Virus record (IMG/VR): IMGVR_UViG_3300037137_000891
Coordinates: 1 to 26,726 of that record
From: a virus
Direction: 5' to 3' (one strand)
Length of the DNA: 26,726 nt
Below the pieces are notes generated by a model. It did no database searches, had not been told where the DNA came from, and was given only the letters and a program-made list of their open reading frames with translations. The translations under genes and the position numbers were made by a program. Within the stretch, counting starts at the first letter, position 1. Each line of letters opens with the position of its first letter. Below are positions 15,667-22,769 of the stretch, in pieces.

Positions 15667-15714
15667 CTTTCCTCACTTCTGGTTTTTTCCGTCCAGGTGA
15701 TTCGGCTACTCGTT
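15634..15714 (-). ncRNA. Putative short leader RNA or attenuator
   Basis: Between a predicted promoter and the terminator lies a leader of about 81 nt. It holds a first stem-loop (TCACCTGG at 15700-15693 pairing with CCAG at 15682-15679 and, after a two-base bulge, GTGA at 15676-15673, around a ten-base A-rich loop), then the terminator hairpin. No leader peptide with a ribosome binding site is evident. It may be a small RNA or an attenuator controlling the head genes. Confidence 0.5.
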
Positions 15715-15721
15715 GCGATCT

Positions 15722-15750
15722 ATTGTACTCGGTCCGATTGAATTTGGCAA
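15722..15750 (-). promoter_or_regulatory. Predicted sigma70-type promoter
   Basis: On the minus strand TTGCCA (-35, 5/6 match) and TACAAT (-10, 5/6 match) are separated by exactly 17 bases. It lies ten bases after the stop of the 78-residue gene and points to the head genes. Transcription would start near 15714. Confidence 0.7.
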
Positions 15751-15759
15751 GGGCCTAAT

Positions 15760-15996
15760 TTACGGATGTCGCCATTCCGGGGATCGGCCGTTGTTTCCGT
15801 CCTCCCGGTAACTTGGAACCGGAACCGGCGGCGCTCCCGCGGTGCGGGCCCTGATGTCATGCTCTTTGCGCACGGAAACTTTAGCGATTCCACCCTGGCG
15901 CATCTCGATGTCGAATGAAAGCCGGCCGGTAAATCCCGCGGCCAATTCCGGCGCCACCACCTGGGCCAGCGCCTCGGTCATGTCTTTTAGGTTCAT
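15760..15996 (-). CDS. Small conserved-looking phage protein, function unknown
   Basis: A 78-residue protein: a helix MNLKDMTEALAQVVAPELAA, then a beta segment FTGRLSFDIEMRQGGIAKVS and a basic, Pro-rich tail. The TGRLSFDI...GGIAKVSV pattern recurs in my memory of small phage proteins but no function is known to me. It overlaps the upstream Cys/His-rich gene by ATGA, and the predicted promoter of the head genes begins 10 bases past its stop. Confidence 0.78.
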   Translation of the reverse strand: MNLKDMTEALAQVVAPELAAGFTGRLSFDIEMRQGGIAKVSVRKEHDIRARTAGAPPVPVPSYREDGNNGRSPEWRHP

Positions 15997-16271
15997 GGTT
16001 CCTCCTTAATATCCGGCAGGTCGACGGTCTGGCCTTTTAATTCATGGGTGCAATCGCCCAGAAATTGGATCCGGCCATCCTTCACGAATGAATGGCATCG
16101 ACCGTTTGGCGGCGGGGAATTGAAAGCCAGGAGGGAAGGGGTAAATGTTGGTTTTTCCACGTCGCCATTGAATTGCCATCCCTTGTCCATGTGGTGGGTG
16201 CCTTTGCAACCTGGGCAAAAAATCACGTACCGGAAAACTTCCCCGTTCCGCATCCATATCCTTGCCTTCAT
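15993..16271 (-). CDS. Cys/His-rich small phage protein (resembles DUF6527-type)
   Basis: A 92-residue protein with conserved-looking metal-binding residues: FCPGCKGTHH (Cys19, Cys22, His26, His27), then PTFTPSLL, RCHSFVKDGRIQFLGDCTHE (Cys59, His60, Cys74, His76) and a GQTVDLP end. This pattern is common in phage genomes near structural genes; I recall the name DUF6527, but this is from memory. It may bind zinc. GAGGAG overlaps the upstream gene's end, seven bases before ATG 16271. Confidence 0.82.
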   Translation of the reverse strand: MKARIWMRNGEVFRYVIFCPGCKGTHHMDKGWQFNGDVEKPTFTPSLLAFNSPPPNGRCHSFVKDGRIQFLGDCTHELKGQTVDLPDIKEEP

Positions 16272-16275
16272 TTTT

Positions 16276-17175
16276 TTACTCCTCGGCCGCGGCCAAAAGG
16301 CCGGCCATGTCCGGTTCTGCTGTGCATCGGCATTGGTAGTCCTGGCCCGGATGTCCGGTGTCGGCCGGTGGGTTGTTCCACTTAAATGATTTCCCTTCCT
16401 TGATCCAATGGCTCGGGCGGGCGTTCGGATATTTTCCGGCAGGGTTTCCCCTCACCCGCTCGTCGAGGCTGGTGCGCCATATATATCCGGTGACGCCGGC
16501 GGCGACTTGGCGGCGTTCGGTGAGGTCTCCGTTTAATTTCGCGGTTTGATCCCTGGCGATTAACTTCGCCCGGCTACGGGAAACTTCGAAGCGCTCCAAT
16601 ATTTTCTCGGTGATTTGCTCATGGCGTTGGCCGGTGCGCAGGCCTTGCAATGTCCAGCGCTCGACATCCCTGATGCCGGTCTCCTCCAGGCTGGTGATTA
16701 AATTCGCATTCACCTGGGCCCATGCATTTAATTCCGGCCTCAGCCATGGCTCCGCTTGGAAAAGGTCGACGCCCAGGGTGGCCTGCAGAACCTTTCGCCA
16801 TTCCTTGTCGTTCCATTTGCCGAGGTTGTTTCCGAATTCCTGGGTGATGTCCTCGACCGGGATCCGGCCGCGGCCCAGGTTTAATTTCATGGCCGCGATT
16901 AATCGGGCGGCCTCGGCGGGCCATTGATCTTTCCGTATGCTGTCGGCGCTCGGGCGGCCGGCCGCGGCCTCCTCCACCAGCGCCGGCAAATGGGGCAGGA
17001 ATATTTCCCGCCATGCCTTTTCGATCCGGTTTATGATTTCAATAATGGCCCGTCGGTATTGGCGCTCGATGGCCGCGGGCCTAATCATTTTCGGCGGCCG
17101 GCGCAGGCGCTTTGGAATCTTTCCCCGCTGGCGTGCGGCCTTAATGCGGAGGCGCAATTCCTGGGAAATCGGCAC
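16276..17175 (-). CDS. Head morphogenesis protein, Mu F / SPP1 gp7-like
   Basis: A 299-residue protein, starting at GTG 17175. The C-terminal half (about residues 204-284) has the family signature: KLIARDQTAKLNGDLTERR, YIWRTSLDERVRGN, the His-Trp segment after KYPNARPS, then PPADTGHPGQDYQCRC. The N-terminal part is basic and helical, probably for DNA or portal contact. These minor head proteins are packaged with the portal and may be ejected. The gene begins three bases after the portal stop, the usual order. Confidence 0.9.
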   Translation of the reverse strand: MPISQELRLRIKAARQRGKIPKRLRRPPKMIRPAAIERQYRRAIIEIINRIEKAWREIFLPHLPALVEEAAAGRPSADSIRKDQWPAEAARLIAAMKLNLGRGRIPVEDITQEFGNNLGKWNDKEWRKVLQATLGVDLFQAEPWLRPELNAWAQVNANLITSLEETGIRDVERWTLQGLRTGQRHEQITEKILERFEVSRSRAKLIARDQTAKLNGDLTERRQVAAGVTGYIWRTSLDERVRGNPAGKYPNARPSHWIKEGKSFKWNNPPADTGHPGQDYQCRCTAEPDMAGLLAAAEE

Positions 17176-17178
17176 GGC

Positions 17179-18534
17179 TTATTCCGCGGCTCCGGTTTCG
17201 GTTTGTTCGGGCGCCTCGTCCTGGTCCACGATGCCTCCGAATCCGTCGCCCATAAAACGCTGGTCATGGACGGTGCCGGGATCGAGCACGCCGGCGCCGA
17301 TGTACGCGGCGTCGCCATCGGCCGTGGCCTTGTATAGCTCGGCCTGTTCCTTGGCGGTCAATTCATAAAGCGGATTCCATTTGATGGTCCAGCCCTCGGG
17401 CTCCTTGCCCTTGAATCCTCCGGCCTTGGAAATGAAAACCAAATAGCACAAGCGTTCGTAAACCGGTGAAAGGATGGCCTCCTGTTCGGCGCTCAGGTCG
17501 TCGTACCAATTCCGGATATCGCTTTCTCCGGTGGCGTTCAATCCCGCGGGCGCCATCCCGAGTAGCTTGGTGGCCGGGATTCCCGTCACGCCGGCGAGGG
17601 CGGTTCCGAAGCGGTCCATCAAATCGGAAAGGCCGGCGACGCTCGATGCTTCCTTTTTGTATTGCTCGGCATCGGCATCCAATAATTTTATGTGCAGGAC
17701 GTGGCGGGAAATGTCCATCAAGTCTAGGCGCCTTTTCACTAGCTCCGTTCCCTCGGGCGTTGCCAGCATGTCCTGCAGGTTTTTAATGGAAAGAACCGCC
17801 TGGATAAAATCCTCGATGATTATTTCCGCTCCGCCATACGCGGCCGCGAATTGTCGCAAATGTTCGAATGCCGGCTGGAGGCTGGTGTCTCCCCATCCCT
17901 GATTGCTTTGTCGGTCTTGGTCCGGCACTTCCAATCCGTCGATCATCACGGTGCGGCTTTCATGGACCTTGAAACTTTGCCCGACGCCGATGGGGCTCAC
18001 CGTATAAAATTTTGGCTTGCCAAATTTGGCGTCCTTGGGATCGTTGTATAAATCGGCGCTCGTCCATTGCACGCGGTAGCGGTCGAATACGTGCATGAAT
18101 TCCACCGATTGCAATGTCGGTTCGTTCAGGGGCTGGCTCATCTCCCGGCCGTCCTTCAATCCCAGCACGCCGAATCCGCCACCGAAAAGGCGCGACCATT
18201 TCAGCATTTTCAAAACGGATTTATTTATTCCCGTCTCCTGAAATCGGGCGTTCACAAATCCATCGGGATCGCCCACCAGGGTAAATCCTTTCCTCATCAT
18301 TTCCTTTGCCGGCACGTCGATAATTTTCCGGGCGAACCCGTCGCCTCGGTACATGTCCCGGAGCACGCCATCGCTCAATCGCCCGGTTGGCCTGTAGGTG
18401 GTGTCGGCGCGTCGATCTATTCCCTTGACGCCGACGCCGGTGAGGAGGTTGGCCCAGGCGTCGGTGCGGGTTTTCGTATCCGCGACGTTCAGGCGCTGTT
18501 GCTGTTTGGCGGTGATGGGTTTTAGCTTGCTCAT
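17179..18534 (-). CDS. Portal protein, DUF1073-like
   Basis: A 451-residue portal of the DUF1073 family. Landmarks are the N-terminal DAWANLLTGVGVKGIDRRAD, the LSDGVLRDMYRGDGFARKII segment, VPAKEMMRKGF, KMLKWSRLFGGGFGVLGLKD, EIIIEDFIQAVLSIKNLQD, SDLMDRFGTALAGVTGIPAT followed by KLLGMAPAGLNATGE, and a long C-terminal helical part. Portals form the dodecameric ring at the packaging vertex. A good AGGAGA site precedes ATG 18534. It follows the large terminase gene as expected. Confidence 0.92.
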   Translation of the reverse strand: MSKLKPITAKQQQRLNVADTKTRTDAWANLLTGVGVKGIDRRADTTYRPTGRLSDGVLRDMYRGDGFARKIIDVPAKEMMRKGFTLVGDPDGFVNARFQETGINKSVLKMLKWSRLFGGGFGVLGLKDGREMSQPLNEPTLQSVEFMHVFDRYRVQWTSADLYNDPKDAKFGKPKFYTVSPIGVGQSFKVHESRTVMIDGLEVPDQDRQSNQGWGDTSLQPAFEHLRQFAAAYGGAEIIIEDFIQAVLSIKNLQDMLATPEGTELVKRRLDLMDISRHVLHIKLLDADAEQYKKEASSVAGLSDLMDRFGTALAGVTGIPATKLLGMAPAGLNATGESDIRNWYDDLSAEQEAILSPVYERLCYLVFISKAGGFKGKEPEGWTIKWNPLYELTAKEQAELYKATADGDAAYIGAGVLDPGTVHDQRFMGDGFGGIVDQDEAPEQTETGAAE

Positions 18535-18543
18535 GGGTCTCTC

Positions 18544-19944
18544 CTATCGCTCGGCCAGGGCGCCGTATGTGAATTTGTCCGGCTCCGTCAGGAATTTATG
18601 GAGCCCGCTCACGGCGTCGACCTGGTCCTTTTTGCCGTCGGGGAAAGTAGAAACCTCGGCCAGGAAGGCGTGATTCCAATCCCCGCGCACGAGGTGAACC
18701 TTTCCGCGTTCCGCTTTTGCGCACCATGGTTTGGCCCGGATGGTCTTGTCTCCGGTTGGCCTGTCGCCGTGGACGGTGTATCCCTTTAGCACCTTGCTCT
18801 GGTAATAATCGACGACGTCCTTGCCGGCGCTCCCGGGCTCCTGCTCCAATGCGATCTCGATTTCCTTCCCGTCAATTTCCGCGGTTCGCTTTATCCGGCG
18901 CTCGTTTCCTCCTGGGCCATCCTGGAAATGTTCCATGCCTGTGATCCATAGCTCGTCCTGGTCGTCGAGGCCTCCGATGGCGCCGGCCGTCCAATCGGGA
19001 TCGGGGTTTTTCGGTGTCGCCTCCGTTGCCGCTCGATCCCAATATCGCACGGCGCGCATGCCCGCGGGCGCTCGATCCTCGATCTTGAACCAGGCGGGAT
19101 CGAACATCCCGGCCTCCTCCATCACATCCCAATTCCCCTCTTTCAGCCGGAGGCGATCTCCCCGCTCCTGGGCGTTCAAATTGGAAACGTAGCCCGGGTC
19201 CCTGGCCATGCCGATTTTGTTGTCGCTGTATTTTGCCGGGATGAAGGTGATCGATTTCGGCGCCGTTCCCTCCGCGTCCCTCCATCCCTTTTCCACCCAG
19301 ATTATTTTGTTGTCCTCTCGGTGGAAATAGCGGACGACGCCGGTCCGCTCCGTGATTGGGTATCCCCTTTCCTCCTTCGGGTAGCTCTCTCCCTTGATCC
19401 ACCAATCGAGAAGGTTCCGGAGCCAATGCCGGGATGCTCCCTTTTTCCTCCGCGGTGGGTTTGCCGTCGCCCGGCAATATGGCCGCACTCCGCATCCGGA
19501 TCGATTGCGGGAAAGCATGTAAAAGAATTGGCGCTCGGTGAATTGCTCCAGCTGGTCGAATCCGATCAGGGCAATCTGGGCGCCGTCGTAATCGAGCAGG
19601 GTGTTCTCGTCCTCCAAATGGGCTAATCTTATTTCAGCCCCAGATTCAAATGTCCACGAGCAATCTCCCGTTGCCGGCGTCGCTCCCAGGGCTGGGTAAA
19701 TTTCGAAGCTCGTATCCCATAGTGCGCCTTGTTTTTTTATTTGGGGCATCGACCGGCGGAAACATGAAAACGTGAATCCCGGGTTGTCTTTATGCCGGCC
19801 TCCCTCCATCAGCAGGGCGTAGGTTTTCCCTCCGTATGCGGCGCCTCCATAAATAACGATGTCGGCCTCGCTGGCGAGGAATTCGGTTTGGGGTCCGGCT
19901 TGTGGCCTTATCGTTGGGGCGTCGACCTCGATGGTGGCTTTCAC
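18544..19944 (-). CDS. terL: Terminase large subunit
   Basis: A 466-residue packaging motor. Walker A is GGAAYGGKT (residues 33-41), a Walker B-like strand IALIGFDQLEQF is at about 124-135, and the C-terminal nuclease has candidate metal residues Asp303 (RYWDRAAT), the EQEPGSAGKD region (367-376), and KKDQVDAVSG (Asp440, Asp443). It starts with GTG 19944, which overlaps the small subunit stop as GTGA. The length suits a TerL of this kind. Both the ATPase and nuclease motifs appear intact. Confidence 0.95.
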   Translation of the reverse strand: MKATIEVDAPTIRPQAGPQTEFLASEADIVIYGGAAYGGKTYALLMEGGRHKDNPGFTFSCFRRSMPQIKKQGALWDTSFEIYPALGATPATGDCSWTFESGAEIRLAHLEDENTLLDYDGAQIALIGFDQLEQFTERQFFYMLSRNRSGCGVRPYCRATANPPRRKKGASRHWLRNLLDWWIKGESYPKEERGYPITERTGVVRYFHREDNKIIWVEKGWRDAEGTAPKSITFIPAKYSDNKIGMARDPGYVSNLNAQERGDRLRLKEGNWDVMEEAGMFDPAWFKIEDRAPAGMRAVRYWDRAATEATPKNPDPDWTAGAIGGLDDQDELWITGMEHFQDGPGGNERRIKRTAEIDGKEIEIALEQEPGSAGKDVVDYYQSKVLKGYTVHGDRPTGDKTIRAKPWCAKAERGKVHLVRGDWNHAFLAEVSTFPDGKKDQVDAVSGLHKFLTEPDKFTYGALAER

Positions 19945-20417
19945 CGTGCCGGCGTCGCCTTGGCCTTGGGCCCATCCCCGCGGCGATTGTCCGGCAAAAT
20001 CAGGACCATTCCCTTGGCTCCGGTAATTGGCAGGGGGTGTTTCGGATCAAATCGCATGGTGTCCCGTCTCCCCCATCGGCTCGGGAATTTGCGGCTCAGG
20101 ACCTCAAGGGCGAGGCGGCCGTCGGTTCGGGCCTGGCCGGCGACGGTTATGGCCAGGTTGAATTCGCCCTTGATCTCGGCGTCGCGCATTGCGTTGATCA
20201 AGTTTGAATATGGATTGTTACCTCCGCCCTTGGAAGCCCTTATTTTCCATGTGCTTAGGGTGCTCTTGTCGATGCCGGCGAGGCGTGCGGCCTCGGCCTC
20301 GTACATGCCGATGGTGATCGCGTCCACGATTATCTGGTGAACGGCGGGCGTGAGGAGGGTTGGGCGTCCTCCTCCGGTTCCCTTGTCCGGTCCCCTTTTC
20401 CCGCTGGCCTTAGCCAT
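19941..20417 (-). CDS. terS: Terminase small subunit
   Basis: A 158-residue DNA-recognition subunit. A basic Gly-rich N terminus is followed by a helix-turn-helix of about residues 36-60 (EAEAARLAGIDKSTLSTWK), then a helical NLINAMRDAEIKGEFNLAI region and an EVLSRKFPSRWGRRDTM segment that is typical of this family. It lies directly before terL and overlaps the ParB-MTase stop by 8 bases (AATGGCTAA). Helix-turn-helix, size and place agree. Confidence 0.9.
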   Translation of the reverse strand: MAKASGKRGPDKGTGGGRPTLLTPAVHQIIVDAITIGMYEAEAARLAGIDKSTLSTWKIRASKGGGNNPYSNLINAMRDAEIKGEFNLAITVAGQARTDGRLALEVLSRKFPSRWGRRDTMRFDPKHPLPITGAKGMVLILPDNRRGDGPKAKATPAR

Positions 20418-21885
20418 TCTTTGGCGCCTTTTCCGCGGTCTCTCCGGTGAAGGCCTGCCATCGGTCCACGATTAAATCGCAATATCCCGGGTCCCGTTCC
20501 ATGATTCGGGCTTGGCGGTTCAATTGCTCGGCGGCGATCAGCGTGCATCCCGTCCCTCCGAAAAGGTCGAGGACGATTTGATCGGGCAGGCTGGAATTGA
20601 TCAGGGCCCGGGTGGCGAGCTCGACCGGCTTTTGGGTGGGGTGGTCGGCGGCTGTGTCCCTGGCGACGGTCCAGGTGTCGGTGGCGGCGCTGTCCTGCAG
20701 GAGCTCGATTTTCTGGCCGGGCGTGATCCGGATGGTCCTCAGCTTTTTCCCTTTCGGCGCTTTGCTTTGGAGGTATAGCTGGGCGCCTTGTCCGTCCAAA
20801 AGCAGGAGGCCGGATGCCAATGCCGCGGCGACATCGCTTTTCCCGTCCTGCAGGCTGGCGGTCCAGACGGTTTGCTGTTTCCTGTCGCCGTGGAACGGTG
20901 CGCTCTCTCCGTCCTTGTGGCAATAAAAGCATGGTTCATGGGCCCAATGGTAATCTGCGTGTCCCATAATGAAATTGTTTTTTACCCAGATCAGGTATTG
21001 GGTCTCGACGATTCCCTCGGCCTTGAGGGCGAATGTGAAATCTTCCCGGGTGCTGGAGGCGTGCCAAATGTAAAACGCGGCGGTGGGCAGGCTGTGCTTT
21101 GCCGCGAGGCGGAATGCCGGCCGGAGCAATTTGGCGACCAGGTCGTCCGCCTTTTTCTCGTCTCCGCGGATCGGCTTGTAGATTTTGTCGGATATGGTTT
21201 TATAGCCGACGCCGTAGGGGGGGTCGGTAAAAACCATGTGCGCTCGTTGTCCGGCCATCAATCGCTCGACGTCCTTGTCCTGGGTTGAATCCCCGCATAG
21301 GATTCGGTGCCGGCCGAGGATGTAAAGGTCTCCGGGCTTGGTCCTGGGCTTGGTGGGTAATTCCGGCAGGGCGTCCGCCGGTGTTTTGCCTGGCTTTGGC
21401 TCCTCCCGGTCCTGCAATTCTCCGAAGCGCAGGGCCCGGAACCGCTCGGCGTTCTCGGCCAGGATTTCCTGTAATTGGGGGTGGATGGCGTCGGTGAACC
21501 GGCCCTGCAGGGCGGGGTTGTTGGCGGCGATGTTCGCGGCGCGTTGCTTTGCCCTGGGCCATGCCACCTCCCGGATTCGGTAGGTCTCTCCGTTGGGCGC
21601 CTGCACGAAGGCGGTGCCGTCGGCGTTCCGCTGGATCGCCATGGGTCCGAACTTTTGCCGCAATCCGTCCAGGCGCTGGTGCCCGCATACGATTTGGCCG
21701 GTCTTGGTGTTGTAGGTGATTCCGGAAAGGTCGCCGAATTCCCCCAGCGAATATCCCAGGCCCTCGATGGCGGCCTTGGAAATGGATCGCGGGTTGTCCG
21801 GATCCGCTTGTAGGTCGTCCAGGGTTTTCAATACCAGGGGTGGTGTTTTGGTTCGGCTCGGTTTCGGTGCGGGATCCTTGGCCAT
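20410..21885 (-). CDS. ParB-domain / DNA methyltransferase fusion
   Basis: A 491-residue protein. Residues about 15-110 form a ParB-like N-terminal domain (DDLQADPDNPRSISKAAIEG, then GQIVCGHQRLDGLR, similar to ParB GERR boxes). After a linker with a PGDLYILGRHRILCGDST segment, residues about 190-480 are a beta-class DNA methyltransferase with catalytic DPPY at 221-224 (VFTDPPYG), HPTQKP at 415-420 and the SAM-binding LDLFGGTGC at 439-447 after the catalytic motif. Order of motifs suggests N4-cytosine or N6-adenine methylation. No helix-turn-helix is seen, so it may not itself read parS. A clear AAGGAA site precedes ATG 21885. Such fusions occur in many phages next to terminase. Confidence 0.93.
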   Translation of the reverse strand: MAKDPAPKPSRTKTPPLVLKTLDDLQADPDNPRSISKAAIEGLGYSLGEFGDLSGITYNTKTGQIVCGHQRLDGLRQKFGPMAIQRNADGTAFVQAPNGETYRIREVAWPRAKQRAANIAANNPALQGRFTDAIHPQLQEILAENAERFRALRFGELQDREEPKPGKTPADALPELPTKPRTKPGDLYILGRHRILCGDSTQDKDVERLMAGQRAHMVFTDPPYGVGYKTISDKIYKPIRGDEKKADDLVAKLLRPAFRLAAKHSLPTAAFYIWHASSTREDFTFALKAEGIVETQYLIWVKNNFIMGHADYHWAHEPCFYCHKDGESAPFHGDRKQQTVWTASLQDGKSDVAAALASGLLLLDGQGAQLYLQSKAPKGKKLRTIRITPGQKIELLQDSAATDTWTVARDTAADHPTQKPVELATRALINSSLPDQIVLDLFGGTGCTLIAAEQLNRQARIMERDPGYCDLIVDRWQAFTGETAEKAPKNG

Positions 21886-21898
21886 GGTATTCCTTCAT

Positions 21899-21949
21899 GG
21901 CTCGGGATGTGGTTCTCCCGCGGCGACGGTCGGCCGCTCCACCCGAGCC
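21899..21949 (-). promoter_or_regulatory. Large stem-loop before the ParB-MTase ribosome binding site
   Basis: GGCTCGGG (21906-21899 on the plus strand) and CCCGAGCC (21942-21949) form a perfect 8-base inverted repeat around 35 bases, and a GC-rich GCGGC/GCCGC inner pair can extend it. It ends just before AAGGAA and ATG 21885. It could control translation of the methyltransferase. Confidence 0.5.
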
Positions 21950-22013
21950 CGGGAGGCGGCGTCGCTGGTCACCAGCGGTTCGGGGTGGCCTTGGTGGCTA
22001 CCTCGTTCCCGGC

Positions 22014-22042
22014 AATATCACAATTTGCGGATTGGGTGGCAA
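22014..22042 (-). promoter_or_regulatory. Predicted promoter for the ParB-MTase and packaging genes
   Basis: On the minus strand TTGCCA and GATATT are separated by 17 bases, with a TG one base before the -10 (extended -10). The -35 box is the same as in the second predicted promoter at 15722-15750. The parS-like palindrome touches its upstream side. Confidence 0.5.
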
Positions 22043-22058
22043 TGTTTCACGTGGAACG
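22043..22058. promoter_or_regulatory. parS-like palindrome
   Basis: TGTTTCACGTGGAACG reads, on the other strand, CGTTCCACGTGAAACA. It matches the bacterial chromosomal parS consensus (TGTTTCACGTGGAACA and variants) at 15 of 16 positions, differing only in the last base. It is between genes, directly upstream of the -35 box of a predicted promoter. No other site as good was seen in the window; partial matches near 5119 and 11055 lie in coding sequence and have about 11-12 of 16. Confidence 0.65.
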
Positions 22059-22071
22059 ATCAGGCGCCTTT

Positions 22072-22284
22072 TCAATCCGGGCGCATCTGTTGTCTCCGCT
22101 TTGGTTTCCATCTGGGAGGTGGTGCGATCCGGTGCCGGCCTCCATGTCGGCCTGGGCAGTCCTTGCTCCGGAAGGTTCCGCATCGCCGGCAAACGAGGAC
22201 CGGCGCGTCTGGCGTGCTCAGAATATTCCGGGTGCGGAGGCGCCGGTTGCATATCCGGCTCTCCACCTTGTTCGGGCATCTCAT
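22072..22284 (-). CDS. Com-like zinc-ribbon protein
   Basis: A 70-residue protein starting MRCPNKVESRICNRRL and containing LVCRRCGTFRSKDCPGRHGG. Cys3, Cys12, Cys32 and Cys35 could bind zinc; the CNRRL and CRRC spacing resembles phage Mu Com, a translational activator of the DNA-modification gene mom. A basic Pro/Lys/Arg tail follows. Its start overlaps the upstream stop as ATGA, consistent with nearby genes, which is why this frame was chosen over a Pro-rich 93-residue frame at 21998-22279. It is followed by the control region and the ParB-MTase gene. Com identity is likely but not proven. Confidence 0.65.
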   Translation of the reverse strand: MRCPNKVESRICNRRLRTRNILSTPDAPVLVCRRCGTFRSKDCPGRHGGRHRIAPPPRWKPKRRQQMRPD

Positions 22285-22505
22285 GCGTTGGCGAGGCGCC
22301 GTTTCCGCATGGCGGCCTTGGCGTTGGCTCGGGCTCTTTGCTTTTGCTGTTCCCGTTTCCTGGCCTCGGCGCCTTGTTGCTCCGCCGGTGGCTTCGAGCG
22401 GACCTTTCCAGTTAATTCCTTTGGCTTGTTGGAATAAACGCCGAGGTCGACCTTGTCCATGGCATCCTGCATGAAATTTTGGGCGGCTACTGGGTTCGAT
22501 TGCAT
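22281..22505 (-). CDS. Small basic protein, function unknown
   Basis: A 74-residue protein with a helical N terminus (MQSNPVAAQNFMQDAMDKVD) and a strongly basic, Gln-rich C terminus (ARKREQQKQRARANAKAAMR and following) that may bind nucleic acid. Good AAAGGAGAA site before ATG 22505. It overlaps the Com-like gene by ATGA. No family recognised. Confidence 0.75.
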   Translation of the reverse strand: MQSNPVAAQNFMQDAMDKVDLGVYSNKPKELTGKVRSKPPAEQQGAEARKREQQKQRARANAKAAMRKRRLANA

Positions 22506-22541
22506 GGTGTTCTCCTTTGTTGCCGGAACCGGCCGGCGCCG

Positions 22542-22769
22542 TTAGAAGCCGTCGCTTATTTTCCGTTGGAAATTCTCCAGGTCCGTCCTTAATTCCCTGA
22601 TGTCGGCCAGGGCGTCGCCATCGGGCTTGATCGTTGCTCGAAGCGATATCCCATAAACCGCGGCGGCTCCGGCGTAAAATGCCCGGCGCATCTCCTGGCG
22701 CTGGAATTCCGCGGCGTTGGCCGGCACCACCAAGGCCTCGAAATCCGCCCATGCGGCGTTGATCATCAT
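22542..22769 (-). CDS. Small phage protein downstream of endolysin
   Basis: A 75-residue protein: MMINAAWADFEALVVPANAA, then the EFQRQEMRRAFYAGAAAVYG segment and a helical end. The QRxEMRRAFYAGA pattern is familiar from small proteins next to phage lysis genes; function unknown. ATG 22769 overlaps the endolysin stop (TGA 22768-22766), so the two may be co-translated. Confidence 0.8.
   Translation of the reverse strand: MMINAAWADFEALVVPANAAEFQRQEMRRAFYAGAAAVYGISLRATIKPDGDALADIRELRTDLENFQRKISDGF

Noticed and set aside
21886-22071. A tRNA-like fold in the control region
   Set aside because: No T-loop consensus or acceptor stem; the inverted repeats are better read as a leader hairpin.
21998-22279. 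A 93-codon minus-strand Pro-rich frame overlapping the Com-like gene
   Set aside because: It lacks a ribosome binding site and shows no conserved pattern, while the other frame gives a Cys-rich protein with an ATGA overlap; it also runs through the palindrome and promoter region.
22285-22752. Upstream in-frame extension of the Com-like frame
   Set aside because: Arg/Gly-rich shadow of the two genes upstream; the ATGA start at 22284 explains the real protein.
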